Shown in pieces: positions 1 through 11,119 of a stretch of 64,000 nucleotides of DNA. This DNA comes from Symbiodinium natans (taxonomy: Eukaryota > Sar > Dinophyceae > Suessiales > Symbiodiniaceae). Made by a program: the position numbers and the translations under genes. Location: assembly GCA_905221605.1 (NCBI GenBank), contig CAJNDS010002258.1, positions 260,501 through 324,500 of the forward strand, read 5' to 3'. Position 1 is the stretch's first letter; each line of letters starts with the position of its first letter. A model generated the notes under the pieces. That model was not told the origin of the DNA. It made no database searches and was given only the letters and a program-made list of their open reading frames with translations.

Positions 1-589
1 CGGTGTGGACCGAAAGCCTTTGGTAACAAAGCCTACGGGCCTTGCAAAGCTGCTGATCGAGGTCATGCTCTGGCACCCAAAGCACTTGAGATGGCCTCCA
101 CGTGAAGTTCTTGCAGCGGAGCGTCGTTTGGCTGTCGCTTCGCCGAACGTACATGTTCGAAGCGAGCTTTGTGCTCGGGGCAAGGCTCACGAAGTCGATG
201 TTGGTTGTGTTTGGTGGGCTCAAAATGAGGTGCCACAGCCTCTGCCCCGCCGTGTGCGGGTCTGCGTTCCTGGCTGGGGTCGCTGTGATTCTGGCCTTTT
301 CAGTTGTTTGTTGAGTTTACCCGGTTAGACACTCAGCAAACCGAGTCCTTGATTCAGTTGCCGTCTGGTTTTGCATTGCTTCGTCTGAGGACATCTATTC
401 GCAGGGAACTGGCAATTGTCGAATCTCTACTCCTTCCGCGTGCGCAGCAAAAGTTACCCAGGAACCCCTGCAACTCGTGCACGACAACTGCCACGGAGAA
501 GACTGGGACAGCAGGTGCAAGTTGACCAAAGACGGGGTGCGAGTATGTGCGAGTCAGTCATGTCAGAGCCGTCAGTCTTTGTTGCCTTC

Positions 590-930
590 ACGCATGCTGC
601 TGCGCCTGCAGCAGGAGAAAGGCACGCCTATTGCATTGCCCCTTGAATGTACCGCTGGCTGTCCGACCGATTTCGAAATCCGCCTCCATCTCCGTGGCTC
701 GGTGGATTGCGCAAATCGACTCGGCCAGAGCCCGGGACTTGGCTTTGATGGCTTCCACGTGGGCGCCCTTGAACAGGAGCCGGGATCGTTACTTCGACTG
801 GGCCTCGCGCTGGGTGGCACCGGGGCATCAAGGGCTCCTACAAAGGGAGCCCCGGGAGCCGAAGGAGATGGCAGAGATGGCCTTAAGATCGAGTTTCGGT
901 GATGAATCCACGGGGGTGATCTTAGCCGCC
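590..930 (-). CDS. candidate exons of an unrecognised minus-strand gene
   Basis: Two adjoining minus-strand stretches read like coding sequence. One, about 930-828, has the frame containing KLDLKAISAISFGSRG. The other, about 790-640, has LLFKGAHVEAIKAKSRALAE followed by an acidic helix-like segment ending ADFEIGRTA. Both are bounded by stops in the same frame and would need splicing. I do not recognise the family. This is the opposite strand to every recognised gene in the window, which makes the call weaker. Chance open frames in GC-rich DNA remain possible. Confidence 0.2.
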
Positions 931-1136
931 TCTGCATCCAACTGCTTGCCGCTTGGAGCTTCAAACATTTGGGGGTTTTCGAACTTAGGGGGCCCGCAAA
1001 TAGTAGGATACCCTGAAAATCGGGACCCCACTAAAGTAACCCCGAATATCGTATTTCCCCATTTGCAAGCAGGAACTGCTCTCGCAGTTCCTGCCCCCTC
1101 TTAAGAGATCTCAGGACATGCTGCCGACACGGTGAG

Positions 1137-1428
1137 GGGCGGCTCAAGGTCCTCTTTGTCCGCAACCCGTACAAACGCCTGGTGTCCACGTACCGGGCCA
1201 TGTACCTGGAGCCTTACATGCAGTGGCCTGAATGGGCCTGAATTCCCGATCTTAATGACAGAAAGCGCAGGTACCTTTTTTCAATCTAGACCCAGTACCC
1301 CATATCCGTGTTTCCTTTGAGCTTGAGCCAATTTCCTTTGGGAGCGACCAGGATCGTGCACGACTGGTCGGAGACAGGGTGATCAACGGCTTCCGAGCTT
1401 TGAACACCACCGTGGAGAAGCTGTGCTG
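1137..1428 (+). CDS. sulfotransferase-like exon (partial gene)
   Basis: Exon 1137-1235 follows an AG and ends at a GC donor. It encodes LKVLFVRNPYKRLVSTYRAM, then a short stretch ending QWPEW. The RNPYKRLVSTY block matches the 3'-phosphate-binding motif (R-N-P-x-x-R-x-x-S-x-Y) of carbohydrate-type, PAPS-dependent sulfotransferases, enzymes that usually act in the Golgi lumen. A second open stretch, about 1288-1428 in another frame and ending in a TGA, could be the next exon, but I see no motif in it. The 5'-PSB P-loop that should lie upstream was not found, so the gene is partial or broken. Confidence 0.5.
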
Positions 1429-1429
1429 A

Positions 1430-2560
1430 AGCTGTCACATTTCCTGTTGCCACCATGGTTAAGGTGTTGGCACTGAGTGCATCAAGTTTTGAGACTCGAG
1501 ACTACCTGGCGGTGGCAGGCTTGACTTTTCATTCTACTTGGGCTTCATGGCATCGGCAGACTTCCCTCAAGCATTGAAGGGCCAAGTCACTGATAAACTC
1601 GGCATCATGTTCTTGATGGCAGGCGCACAGTTCTGCAACTGTCAGTGTATCAGTTGGGCCAGAGCATGCCAGCGATCTGCTTATACCTCCCTGAGGCAGT
1701 TCCTGGGAGATGGTGCACATGTCGCGGACCTATCTTTACACCTTGGGAATCCATGCTGGCACGCTGCAAGAGGAGTTAAACGGATCCTCGGCTGTTGCAG
1801 CGCATTCACTGTGATGGACCGTACTGGACCTTGGTCGACCTGCACACATGTCGCCGCAAGGCTTGCTAGTTGTTGTGGTCAGCTTCTCTTTCTTTTGCAG
1901 AAGCCAATAGACATGTTTCTGGGATTTTGAGGGGTTTCTGGGTGTGCCGGCACGGGGGCAAGGGTTTTGTCCAGGTTTGGTAGAAGATTTTTGCCCATGT
2001 GTGTGCTCTGCAGCTTTTCTGTTTGTGCCGGCACGGGGTCAAGGGTTTTGGGCAGGTTGGGTTTGCCAATGTGCCGCGCACGCTGCCGCGCCAGACGTGT
2101 AACGTGGTGTGTGCATCTGGTATCGGGCTCCTTTCCAATCCACCCGCCCACATCCCAACCTTGGCGGGTTTCAGGTTTTTTTGTTATGAGTCATGACTTA
2201 TGAAGACGGGGAGGCCGTGGAGACGCCCGGAGTAGCCCCGCAGAGGCCCGGCCCGGAGAGGCTCGGAAAAGGCCTTCTGTGCGGAAGCCCTGGAACAAGG
2301 CCCCCGGCTTTGAGTTCAGGCAACGACGGAACGGTGCAACCACGTCACACCGACGCACAGCGGCGCAAGTGTGCAAGGGCAACGGCGCGCAAAGGTCATC
2401 GCAAACCGCGCGGTAAGGGAGCGGTACAACAATGCATCGGCGCAGAGCGGTTTTCAGACACACATCCCGCCTCCATCGCAACTGTCGTCATGAGGAAGTG
2501 TCGATGTGAGCGAGTTCCATGTTGCGTCGCTCCCAGTCGCCTTGCGGTGCGCAAGTTGTG
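1430..2560. other. no gene seen; short duplicated segment
   Basis: I find no convincing exon here. The only structure is an approximately 80-bp direct duplication: the phrase TGTGCCGGCACGGGG, then CAAGGGTTTTG and CAGGTT, occurs at about 1943-1978 and again at about 2024-2059. Confidence 0.4.
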
Positions 2561-2563
2561 TGA

Positions 2564-3060
2564 ATGTTTCGTCCACTTCATGGCTGGAAGGCTACTTGCA
2601 GAGCTCAGGTGCATCTGGAGCGCCGGGAAGAGGACATGGTGGCATTGCAACAAAAGCTGTGCCAACTGTACAATTATTGCAGGCCCTGCTGTTTCCATCA
2701 TGCTGTCAGACTCATGTGGAAGTGTCGAATCCAACCCAACTTGGCATCGCAAGCTTTTGCATTGCTCGAGGCCACTGCCGCGTCTCCACGCTTGGAACTC
2801 CAGGTCAGATCGGGTCCGTGACGGAGGTACTTCGCTGGACAGGCCTCTTGATGTTATCCTGCTGGCTAAAGTAACGGCTAGAGAGTAAGCTGTTGACTCA
2901 TTGTCTAAGTGTGAGCGCACATGTGTGGTCATGTGAGGAAGCTGCGTGCGCGACGGCGACGTGCTCTCCCTGCCGACATGGCAATCCGGGTTTTGCAACA
3001 GCATCGAGATCGGTTGCTGCTTTGCTGTTTATATGACCAGCGGAAACAAAGAGGGGCATA
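2564..3060 (+). CDS. candidate coiled-coil exons, unknown protein
   Basis: After an AG at 2607-2608 the frame reads VHLERREEDMVALQQKLCQL, an amphipathic helix of coiled-coil type. A second open stretch, about 2931-3060, is Arg-rich and contains ADMAIRVLQQHRDRLLL before a TAG. Both have the AG|G start typical of the sure exons in this window. There is no recognised family, and the link between the two stretches is inferred only from proximity. Confidence 0.22.
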
Positions 3061-4529
3061 GGAACTAAAGCGGAACTTGAACACGGCGAGGGACCGGAGT
3101 CAAGCTTCTGTGATGATGTCACGGAGCCGTTAACAACCTTGACTGATTGTTTCCTTTCCCCTTGATTCTGTTTGCACGTGCAACATGCTTGCTTTATCTT
3201 GCTTTCGCATGTGGCCGTAGGCTTCATGGCTTCATGCCTCCGGTAGTTTCCGAGACGTGAGACGTGGCCCTTTGAGGCTGGAGCGTTACGGACCCGACTT
3301 CAATCTGTTCGGCTATTCTGAGGATCCCGAAAAATTGGACCATGCACCTGAGACCGTGCGACATCGTACGACCACAGAAAGCCATGTGCAGATCCATTCA
3401 GTTCATTCACGTCGAATGACCCCTTCATGCAAGCTGAGTCGTAAGTAGATCTTCGTTGAGCTGATCTCGCAGCCTTTGGCTGTGCCAGTGGGCAGAGGGC
3501 CAGAAATTCCCGCGCCTGCTTTGCAGCCCAGCTCTCAGCTAGTCCGAGATGGTCGGGCACGGTGCTTGTGGTGGACTTCTGAGGTGGCATGTTAGCAGCA
3601 TCCGCTGCTCGACCTGCAACACATGCTACGAAGCATGCCTTGAAGCACTGTGCTGCGGCCGCTGCTGCTGGGAACTCGTGTTGCGACGTGTGCAAGTGCT
3701 CATGTGCTGCGGCAACTGCAAGTGTCGTCCTCAAGTCTAAAGTTGCATCGCTCTAGGTGCCTTCTCGCCCCAGCAGACCATTCAGTGCGCTGCGACAGTG
3801 AATGCATGATTGGATGTTGTTTGTTGTTGGTGTAAAATTGCCCAGTCCTCTTCCGCTTGTTTCGTGAGCCTAGGTCACCTGCATTGTGATAGTGCTGTCG
3901 GGTGCTTTGTTGTGCTCGGTGTGGCCGTCACAAGGAAACAGCCCGAAGCCTGAGTACAAAAGCGGGGCGAGCTTGGCGAGCCTGGTGAGCTTGGGGAGCA
4001 TGGAAGTTTTGGGAGCCGAGGCAGAGGCAGAAGAGGAGCCTTCAGAGCCGCGGCTCCTCGTTCCTTAGGGCTCGAGGAGGCGAAGAGGCTCCGAGTCTTC
4101 GGCTGGTCGATGAAGGATGCTGCTCCATACCGTTCCTGCTCTTCCCGTCTCCCGTGCGGACAGTACCCGACAGCTAGCTCCCCTGGTTCTGTTGGAGGAG
4201 GCCCTCTCCACGCCAAAAGCCACAAAGGCAGTATGCAGGTCCTCAGAGAATGCACAGTAAAGGCATCGGCAACTTCACCGTCTTGCTTGAACAGCGGAAA
4301 GCAAACTTCACAGAACGGCTTGCTAAGAAGCGCAGAACCGACGAGTGAAGCCACGACTCCATGAATTACCACAGCAGTGTACTAATTGCTAAAGTCAGTG
4401 CTCAGGCGAGCAGCCTCATCTCAGGGCTGTGTGTTGTCAAAGTCCGACTGTCCGACTCCGTCCGAAGTTCGCTCTCCACCACGCAGCGAATAATCAGATG
4501 TTATGCTCAGTAGGGGTTCTTTTGTGGGA
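3061..4529. other. no gene seen
   Basis: Only short overlapping frames on both strands are present. A simple repeat of GGCGAGCTTGG / GAGCCTGG type occurs at about 3966-4045. I see no family motif. Confidence 0.4.
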
Positions 4530-4793
4530 AATTCGCCTTCGCGATTCGGCGTCACGGGGTGATTCAGCTTCACAATTCGGGTAATTCGGCAGGACAATTG
4601 GGGTCATAATTCGGCTCAGCAATTCGGCGTCAGGCGGTAGTTCGGCTTCACAATTCGGCGTCACGGGGAGATTCGGCTTCACGCCGTAATTCAGCGATAT
4701 TCAGCGTCAGGGGACAGTTGGGCGTGACCCCGTAATGTGGCGTCGGACGATTCGGCGTCACCTACGGCAATGCAGCTTCACTAATTCGGCTTC
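4530..4793. repeat. degenerate AATTCGGC(G/T)TCAC minisatellite
   Basis: The words AATTCGGCGTCAC, ATTCGGCTTCAC and close variants recur roughly every 12-25 bp across this stretch. The copies are too diverged to count exactly. It abuts the repeat-rich block that follows. Confidence 0.75.
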
Positions 4794-4805
4794 GGCCAGG
4801 TCGAC

Positions 4806-4960
4806 ACACCCCCCCCCCTCCCCCCCTGGCCGAGCGCCCCGAATAATATATATATATATACACACACACATATATATATATATATACAGATATAGATATA
4901 TTGATATGCAAGTCACATACTCGTATATATATATGCTCGCCCCCCCCCCCATGATCCACA
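4806..4960. repeat. poly-C and (TA)n/(CA)n microsatellites
   Basis: Two C tracts (about 4807-4826 and 4940-4950) flank a (TA)n-(CA)n-(TA)n microsatellite at about 4846-4935. The second C tract with the following ATGATCCACAC is one arm of an inverted pair whose partner is at 7750-7770. Confidence 0.85.
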
Positions 4961-4961
4961 C
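4941..4961 (+). repeat. left arm of inverted boundary motif
   Basis: Ten C followed by ATGATCCACAC. The exact reverse complement is at 7750-7770, and on both sides a (TA)n tract lies just outside the C/G run. Confidence 0.7.
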
Positions 4962-4998
4962 ATTTGGCCTCGGGAAGGGGGTTTTGGGAGGGGGGGGG

Positions 4999-5590
4999 AC
5001 TCCAGACTCCAGATTTCCAGAAAAAATCTGGAGTACCGCCGGACTCCAGACTCCAGATTTCCAGAAAAAATCTGGAGTACCCACGCCCCGGACTCCAGAC
5101 TCCAGATTTCCAGAAAAAATCTGGAGTACCCAGGCCCCGGACTCCAGACTCCAGATTTCCAGAAAAAATCTGGAGTACCCGGGCCCCGGACTCCAGACTC
5201 CAGATTTCCAGAGAAAATCTGGAGTACCTCCAGACTCCAGACTCCAGATTTCCAGAAAAAATCTGGAGTACCGGGACCCTGGACTCCAGATTCTGGAGTC
5301 TGTAATCTGGAGTCTGGGGCCGCGGGTACTCCAGATTTTTTCTGGAAATCTGGAGTCTGGAGTCCGGGCCCGGGTACTCCAGATTCTTTCTGGAAATCTG
5401 GAGTCTGGAGTCCGGGGCCCGGGTACTCCAGATTTTTTCGGGAAATCTGGAGTCTGGAGTCCGGGGCCCCGGTACTCCAGAATTTTTCTGGAAATCTGGA
5501 GTCTGGAGTCCGGGGCCCGGGTACTCCAGATTTTTTCTGGAAATATGGAGTCTGGAGTCCGGGGCTGGGTTCTTCAGATTTTTTCTGGAA
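4999..5590. repeat. satellite array with head-to-head inversion
   Basis: A unit of about 43-51 bp with the core GACTCCAGACTCCAGATTTC, then CAGAAAAAATCTGGAGTACC and a short GC spacer, is repeated about six times in one direction up to about 5290. From about 5300 to 5590 the same unit runs in the opposite direction. Each unit is itself partly palindromic (CCAGATTT ... AAATCTGG). The long open frames through it are only a result of the repeat period. Confidence 0.9.
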
Positions 5591-6930
5591 GTCTAGTGTT
5601 TAGGGTTTAGTGTGTAGGTTTCAGGGTTTAGTGTTTTGTGTTTAGGGTTGAGTGTTAAGTTTAGGGTTTAGGAGTTAGGGTCAAGCGGCTCGGGTAAAAC
5701 CCCAAAAAACCCCTAAACTCTGAAATCCAAACAGTAAGCATCTGAAACCCCGACGGGTTTTTGGTTTCAGGTTTAGATTTAGTAGGGCTCGAGGTTCCGG
5801 CTTTGGGGTTTACTGTTTAGGGTTTAGGGATTAGTGTTCAGGGTTTAGTGTCTACTGTTTAGGGCTTAGTTTGACATGTTTAAGGTTTCTGGGTTAAGTG
5901 CTTAAGTGTTTAGGGTTTCGTGCTAAGTGTTTGGGGTTTGTGCTAAGGGCTTAGTGTTAAGTTTTTAGGGTTAGTGTTTAGGGTTTAGTGTTAAGGGTTT
6001 CGGGTTTGGTTTTTTAGGGTTAAGGGTTTTAAGGGTTTTTACAAATTTAAATGATCTGGGGAAGCCGGGGCTTCCCCAGACCATTGACAACTTGAAAATC
6101 CTTCTGTTTAGGGTTTAGGGTTTAGTTGTCAGGGTTTAGTGTGTAGGGTTTGGTGTGTAATGTTTAGGGTTTAGTTTTTAGGGTGTAGTGTTTAAGTGTT
6201 TAGGGTTTAGTGTTTAGCAAGGGATTAGTGCTTAAGTGTTTAGGGTTTCGTGTTCAGTGTTTGGGGTTCGTGCTGAGGGCTTAGTGTTAAGTTTTTAGGC
6301 TTAGTGTTAAGGGTCTAGTGTTGAGTGTTTAGGGTTCAGTGCTAAGGGTTTCGGTGTCTTTTCTGGGTTACGGGTCTTAAGGATGTTTACTAGTGTTCAG
6401 GGTTTAGTGTGTAGGGTTTAGTGTGTAATGTTTAGGGTTCAGTTTTTAGGGTGTAGTGTTTAAGTGTTTAGGGTTTAGTGTTTAGGGTCTAGTGCTTAAG
6501 TGTTTAGGGTTTCCTGTTAAGTGTTTGGGGTTTGTGCTAAGGGCTTAGTGTTAAGTTTTTAGGGTTAGTGTTTAGGGTCTGGTGCTGAGTTTTTAGGGTT
6601 TAGTAGTGTTAAGGGTTTCGGGTTTGTTTTTTTGGATTCAGGGCGTTAAGATTTTTACTAGTGTTCAGGGTTTAGTGTGTAGGGGTTAGTGTGTAGGGTT
6701 TAGTGTGTACTGTTTAGGGTTTAGTTTTTAGGGTTTAGTTTTTAGGGTGTAGTGTTTAAGTGTTTAGGGTTTAGTGTTTAGGGTCTAGTGCTTAATTAAG
6801 TGTTTAGGGTTTCATGTTAAGTGTTTGGGGTTTGTGCTAAGGGCTTAGTGTTAAGTTTGTAGGGTTAGTGTTGAGGGTTTCTACGGGCTTAGTGTTAAGT
6901 TTTTAGGGTTAAGGGTTTAAGGGTTTTTGC
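5590..6930. repeat. degenerate TTTAGGG telomere-like array
   Basis: About 1.3 kb is dominated by GTTTAGGG, TTTAGTGT and GTGTTTAGGG words, a strongly diverged form of the TTTAGGG telomere repeat type. It is internal to the window, so it is an interstitial or decayed array, not a chromosome end seen directly. A higher-order period seems present: the phrase running from AGTGTGTAGGGTTTAGTGTG to the GCTAAGGGCTTAGTGTTAAG motif recurs about every 280-300 bp. Confidence 0.85.
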
Positions 6931-7516
6931 AAGTTTACATGATCTGGGGAAGGCACTGGGGCTTCCCCAGACCATCTAAACCTTGAAAATCCTTAAAATC
7001 TTATAAAAATCTTTAAGCTTCTGTTTAAACATTCTCAGGATTATGAAGGTTTTAAGCCTTTTAAGCCTTTTAAAGACCTTAAATTGCTTACGTATTTAAG
7101 TGGCTGCTCTTTGCGGGTTTTAGAGATTTTTGAAGTTGCCAATGGTCTGGAGAAGCCCCGGTGCCTTCCCCAGACCATATAAATTTTTACAAATCCGTAA
7201 AACCCTGAAATTCTTGCAGTTGTAAATGGCTGTCCTTTTGAAGTTTAAAGTTTTTAGGATGTTCAATTCCAAAATCCGTAACTTCCTTAATTTTAATCGG
7301 CTGCCCGTTTTTGTTTTTTTCCTTTTAAGGAAGTTTAGACTTTTAAGGGATAAACGTTTCGAGGTTTGTTAGGGCTTTAAAGCCTTTTAAGATCCTTTAA
7401 ATCTTGAAAATTTTGAAAGGCTTTAAATACCTTAAAGCCCTTCAAATTTGAAAAGGGCTGCCCCTTTTAAGGATTGCAAATGGTCTGGGGAAGCCCCGGC
7501 GCCTTCCACAGATCAT
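6051..7516. repeat. four copies of a dispersed hairpin element
   Basis: Near-perfect palindromes of 34-37 bp lie at 6051-6084, 6939-6974, 7142-7178 and 7480-7516. The arms are AT(G/C)(A/G)TCTGGGGAAG and their complement, with a CCGG or similar loop. Each sits in AT-rich sequence, and most are followed by AAATCCTTAAAA-like words. Confidence 0.8.
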
Positions 7517-7750
7517 CTAGGTTTTATAAACCCCTAAACCCTGAAAAGCCTTAAGCTTCTAAATGGCTGCCCTTCTAAAATTTTATGGGGCCGCAAGACA
7601 CAAGTTTCAGAAGCAAAATGCACATAAAAACACAGGTGTTTTTCTAGAGGATAATATAATAGAGCTTTTGTATTCCAGTGCAGTTTTTACTGCATTTTTC
7701 CGAGGAAAAAGCAGAAAATCAGACAAAGACGAAGACAAGAAAACCATAGG
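6985..7750. other. AT-rich gene-free stretch
   Basis: This is A+T-rich sequence built from short TTTTAAGCC / CTTTTAAG words, clearly unlike the GC-richer flanks. I see no coding evidence; the 110-aa open frame at 7563-7895 has no recognisable motif. Confidence 0.6.
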
Positions 7751-7770
7751 TGTGGATCATGGGGGGGGGG
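7750..7770 (-). repeat. right arm of inverted boundary motif
   Basis: GTGTGGATCAT followed by ten G, the reverse complement of 4941-4961, with (TA)n just outside (7777-7805). Confidence 0.7.
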
Positions 7771-7809
7771 CTGACCATATATATATATATATACATACAT
7801 ATATACACA

Positions 7810-9132
7810 TATTAGTGATTAACATAATCCGCTTGAAGACGTTGCTTCTGCAAGGCAGAGAGCAAGGCCGAGGTGGCTGCCGGGTCAGCTGCTAAAACAG
7901 CAACCCCCCCCACCCCCCCAGCTGTCATTTCCTGAGGTTTAACTCGGCGGTTGGTGGGCGGCTTCGCGTGAGACAAATCCTCGAGGCCGCACTTCACGTT
8001 TCCGATACTCCGCCCCCAAGTCCAAGCAGTATGAAACTATGAGGCGCCGGACGGTGGCCGCTCTCTCATCGGGCAGAAGGCAGAATGATGCATTACTCGG
8101 GCTTCAGGAGGCTTGCCTGTCTGTCGGAGTCACAGGTGGTGATTTGTGGCTGGGCCTGGCCCTAAGCAATTTTGATTCCAACTGCCTTGTGAACCAAGAA
8201 GTGCATCCCAGCATGGCCAGGTGCGCACTGTCCGTGCCCAGAAGAAGCTGGCATTCTTGAAGGCCGATGAATGCAGCAATCCTTTGTGCATTGGGCAGTC
8301 TGGACGTTAGCCGGACCAATTGACATCCTGGACATGGTTGTCCTGACCAGGTCAACGATGGATCGTCAGTTCAGGATTCCGCGAATTTTTTTCTTTCTGG
8401 GCTGTCGATTCGACGATTCTACGTGGCTTGTTGAACTGCGAGGAGCTTCAGATTGTCGCCCCGCTCCTAGACAGAGCTTGTTTGTGCTGAACGTTGTTTG
8501 CGCATGCAACTCGCATGTGCTGATGTTGCCGAGTTGTTGGGACGGTTTTGGGCCCGTGAGGACATCTCAACCATATGCGCATGAATACATGAGAACTTAG
8601 AAGTTGCACATGGGCTGTATGCATGGTGTCGCAACGACTACTTATGTCATATGAAGTTCGATGACGTGAACTCTTGCAACTGCAGTTGGTACTGTTTATT
8701 CTCCTGTCGCTGCTGACCGACCTTCTACACGTTGTGCTCAATGGCGTGGGCGTCACGATGTGCTCCTTGGCAGCTGTATTGTGGGCTTGCGCAAGCTTGT
8801 AAGCAGCACGTGCCCATCGCTTCTCAAAGGCGCACTGGGTCCATTGCTGCCAGCCAGCCAGGGCTTCTATCAGGACACCGACTTCACCGTAGCTGCAAAC
8901 ACATGACAAAGTGACTACGGCGTGCAGCTGCAGGAGATTGCCCGGCAGCTTGGGCCTCGCGGGCCAGGGCAGATGCTTGCAGACAACCCTGCAGAGAACA
9001 AAACAGGCCCGAAGCGTTGATAGACCGCAGGTGGTTGAGACTCTCTGCGGCATCAGGCCTGGCAGCCCATCATGGTGCAGAGGGCCTTCAGCAGCTCCAT
9101 TCCAGAGCCACAAGGTGCACGAAATTAGAGCT
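7810..9132. other. no gene seen
   Basis: Overlapping open frames occur on both strands, including a 263-aa minus-strand frame (8448-9239), but none shows a family motif or convincing splice boundaries. A C/G-rich run lies at about 7904-7920. Confidence 0.35.
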
Positions 9133-9483
9133 TTACAAGGTCCACGTCTCGATGATCTTGGGCGCCTGTTTTTCCATGTGAGAGGCCTTGACCAGCCAGG
9201 GCCGCCCCCCGTGCACCCGCCGCTTGGCCTACACAGCACGAACGAGTTGGAACTGGGGGCTCTGAGTCACGAGGCCAGAGAAGGGCAGGTCGTGCTGCAG
9301 CTGGTTTCTTGAGCTTAGGTTCTTCATGGAGGTTCTCAGAGGTATGGGACAGGTTGTCTTCTGCAACCTGACTTCATGTGAGGATCGCGTATTGACTTTG
9401 TAGAGACAGAATGATGCAGATCTCGGCACACTTGCTGAGGCAATAGTGCGCTTTCCGGCGCGGCCATTGCAGCTTGGTCTCAC
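9133..9483 (-). pseudogene. minus-strand coding-like stretch with in-frame TAG
   Basis: Read on the minus strand, one frame gives HDLPFSGLVTQSPQFQLVRA, then V, a TAG at 9231-9229, and continues in the same frame with AKRRVHGGRPWLVKASHMEK to a TAA at 9135-9133. The sequence on each side of the stop looks protein-like, which suggests a disrupted gene fragment or an unresolved splice. The family is not recognised. Confidence 0.28.
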
Positions 9484-10586
9484 TTATGGCCTCTGAAATA
9501 GTCTGATTTATCAGAAGCAGTTCGAACAATTCTGCAAGGCAGGCGGACTGCTGATCGGAGATGCAGAGCTGCTGGGCTGACAGCCTCTCATGATCGGAAT
9601 GCTCAGTGTCAAGCTGTTGTTTTGTCATGCTCTCGTATTCTGTTTTGCTTGCTGCAGGCTGGGCGTCACGGCACTTGCGGGCGTCACCGCTGCCACCCTC
9701 ACGGCGCGTGCTGCGTCAGTGGATCATCAAGCTGCGAGCTCGGCTTCGTGCAAGATGTAGCAATGTAGCACTCTGGCGTGTTCAGTCCGACTGCGCTGTG
9801 CAAATTCTCAGCCTGGGAGAGTGAGTCGAGATCTGTGGAAGTGCAGAAAAGGCGATATCGGATGGACTGATGGGAGACTCGAGTCGCACTTCAGACGCTG
9901 CCATTGGCACTGTTGCTGTGTGGCTTTGTAGCTTCTGGCTTTGCGGCCTGCAGTTTGAGGCTACAATGGGGCTCTGGTTGGATGTGCTCTCGCCGTCTTC
10001 CAGCCTGGTATCCCGCTGTGGACTGCCATAGCTGGAACCATAGGGCGCCTTGGGAGTGTATCATACCGTTCCTTCTGTGGGAGCTTGGGCTAACACACTC
10101 TCTTGGTTTCTGGTTTCGGTGGTTTAGGAACTGGTTTTTGGCCGGTTTCAGATCAACCGTGCTTGGATCAGTTGTGGGCCGGTTTCCGGTCAGGTTTTGT
10201 GGCGCAAGCCTCAAAGACTCAAACTATTGAATCTATTGCTTGCCAACCAACATCTACGTTTGGAGTTGCGGGTTTCGTCGTCATCGTCGTCTGTCCCCAG
10301 GGGTCGATCCGAACATCCGGAGCTGGTCAGGGATCTTTTTTCAGGGGGGGGGGGGCGGGCCCTCCTGTGCAGGCAGAACCGATCAGAATAGTCATAGTTC
10401 GGACAAGTCGAACAGCAAGAATTCGACAGTTCGACTGACACGGGAAGGCCCTAAGGCAGAAGGCTCGCTGCACCACAGGTGCACGCCTCAGCTCTGCACC
10501 TCCCTGGCTATGGTTGGGCTCACAGCTGCCGGAGCCGCAGCCACGGTGCCCCTCGCAGCGCCGCCTGACGCGCAAGGATGCAAGGG
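9484..10586. other. no gene seen
   Basis: No supported gene. A minus-strand frame at 9628-9374 contains LFELLLINQTISEAI and could be an exon of the broken minus-strand stretch next to it, but this is not demonstrated. A G run lies at about 10346-10357. Confidence 0.3.
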
Positions 10587-10635
10587 AGTGGAAGAGTGGA
10601 AGAGTGGAAGAGTGGAAGAGTGGAAGAGTGGAAGA
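10587..10635. repeat. 10-bp minisatellite (AGTGGAAGAG)n
   Basis: About five perfect head-to-tail copies of AGTGGAAGAG. Confidence 0.95.
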
Positions 10636-11119
10636 GGAGGGTTCTGATGGGGTTGTTCTTGCACCTTGCGGTTCCAACGGCAGGAAGTGTCCCACCTGAG
10701 TCCCACCTGTCAAAACTTGTCCCAACCTGTCCTTGCCTTCTTGAGTCCTTCAAAAGCTTTCAAAGGCGCCTGGGAAGTCTCTAGCAATCCTGCTGCCTGC
10801 TGAAATCTATTGTGCTACTGGTTGCTAGCTAAACGGCTTCAAGGCTTGCAGGATAAATGCCTGGAGGCGTGGAGGCATGCTTTGTATGCCAGGCATGTGT
10901 TGAAAGGCGAGGTTGCTGCGAGACGACATGAAAAAACACTTGTTTCAAATCATTGAAGTCATCTCGCCTGTGCAATCATCTCAGGTGGTACACCCCCAAG
11001 ACACATGCCATCCAAACTCACGACTCTTAGCACATGCGCAGTTCACACCAAGCACCGCGCCGCAGAAACAGTCCGCATGAAGGATCTGTGTATGCTGCGT
11101 GAAGCATGTCGAAGCTGAG

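Noticed and set aside
4740-5610. 291-aa frame of proline/serine repeats
   Set aside because: It is produced by the satellite period, starts in an unrelated minisatellite and has near-mirror frames on the other strand.
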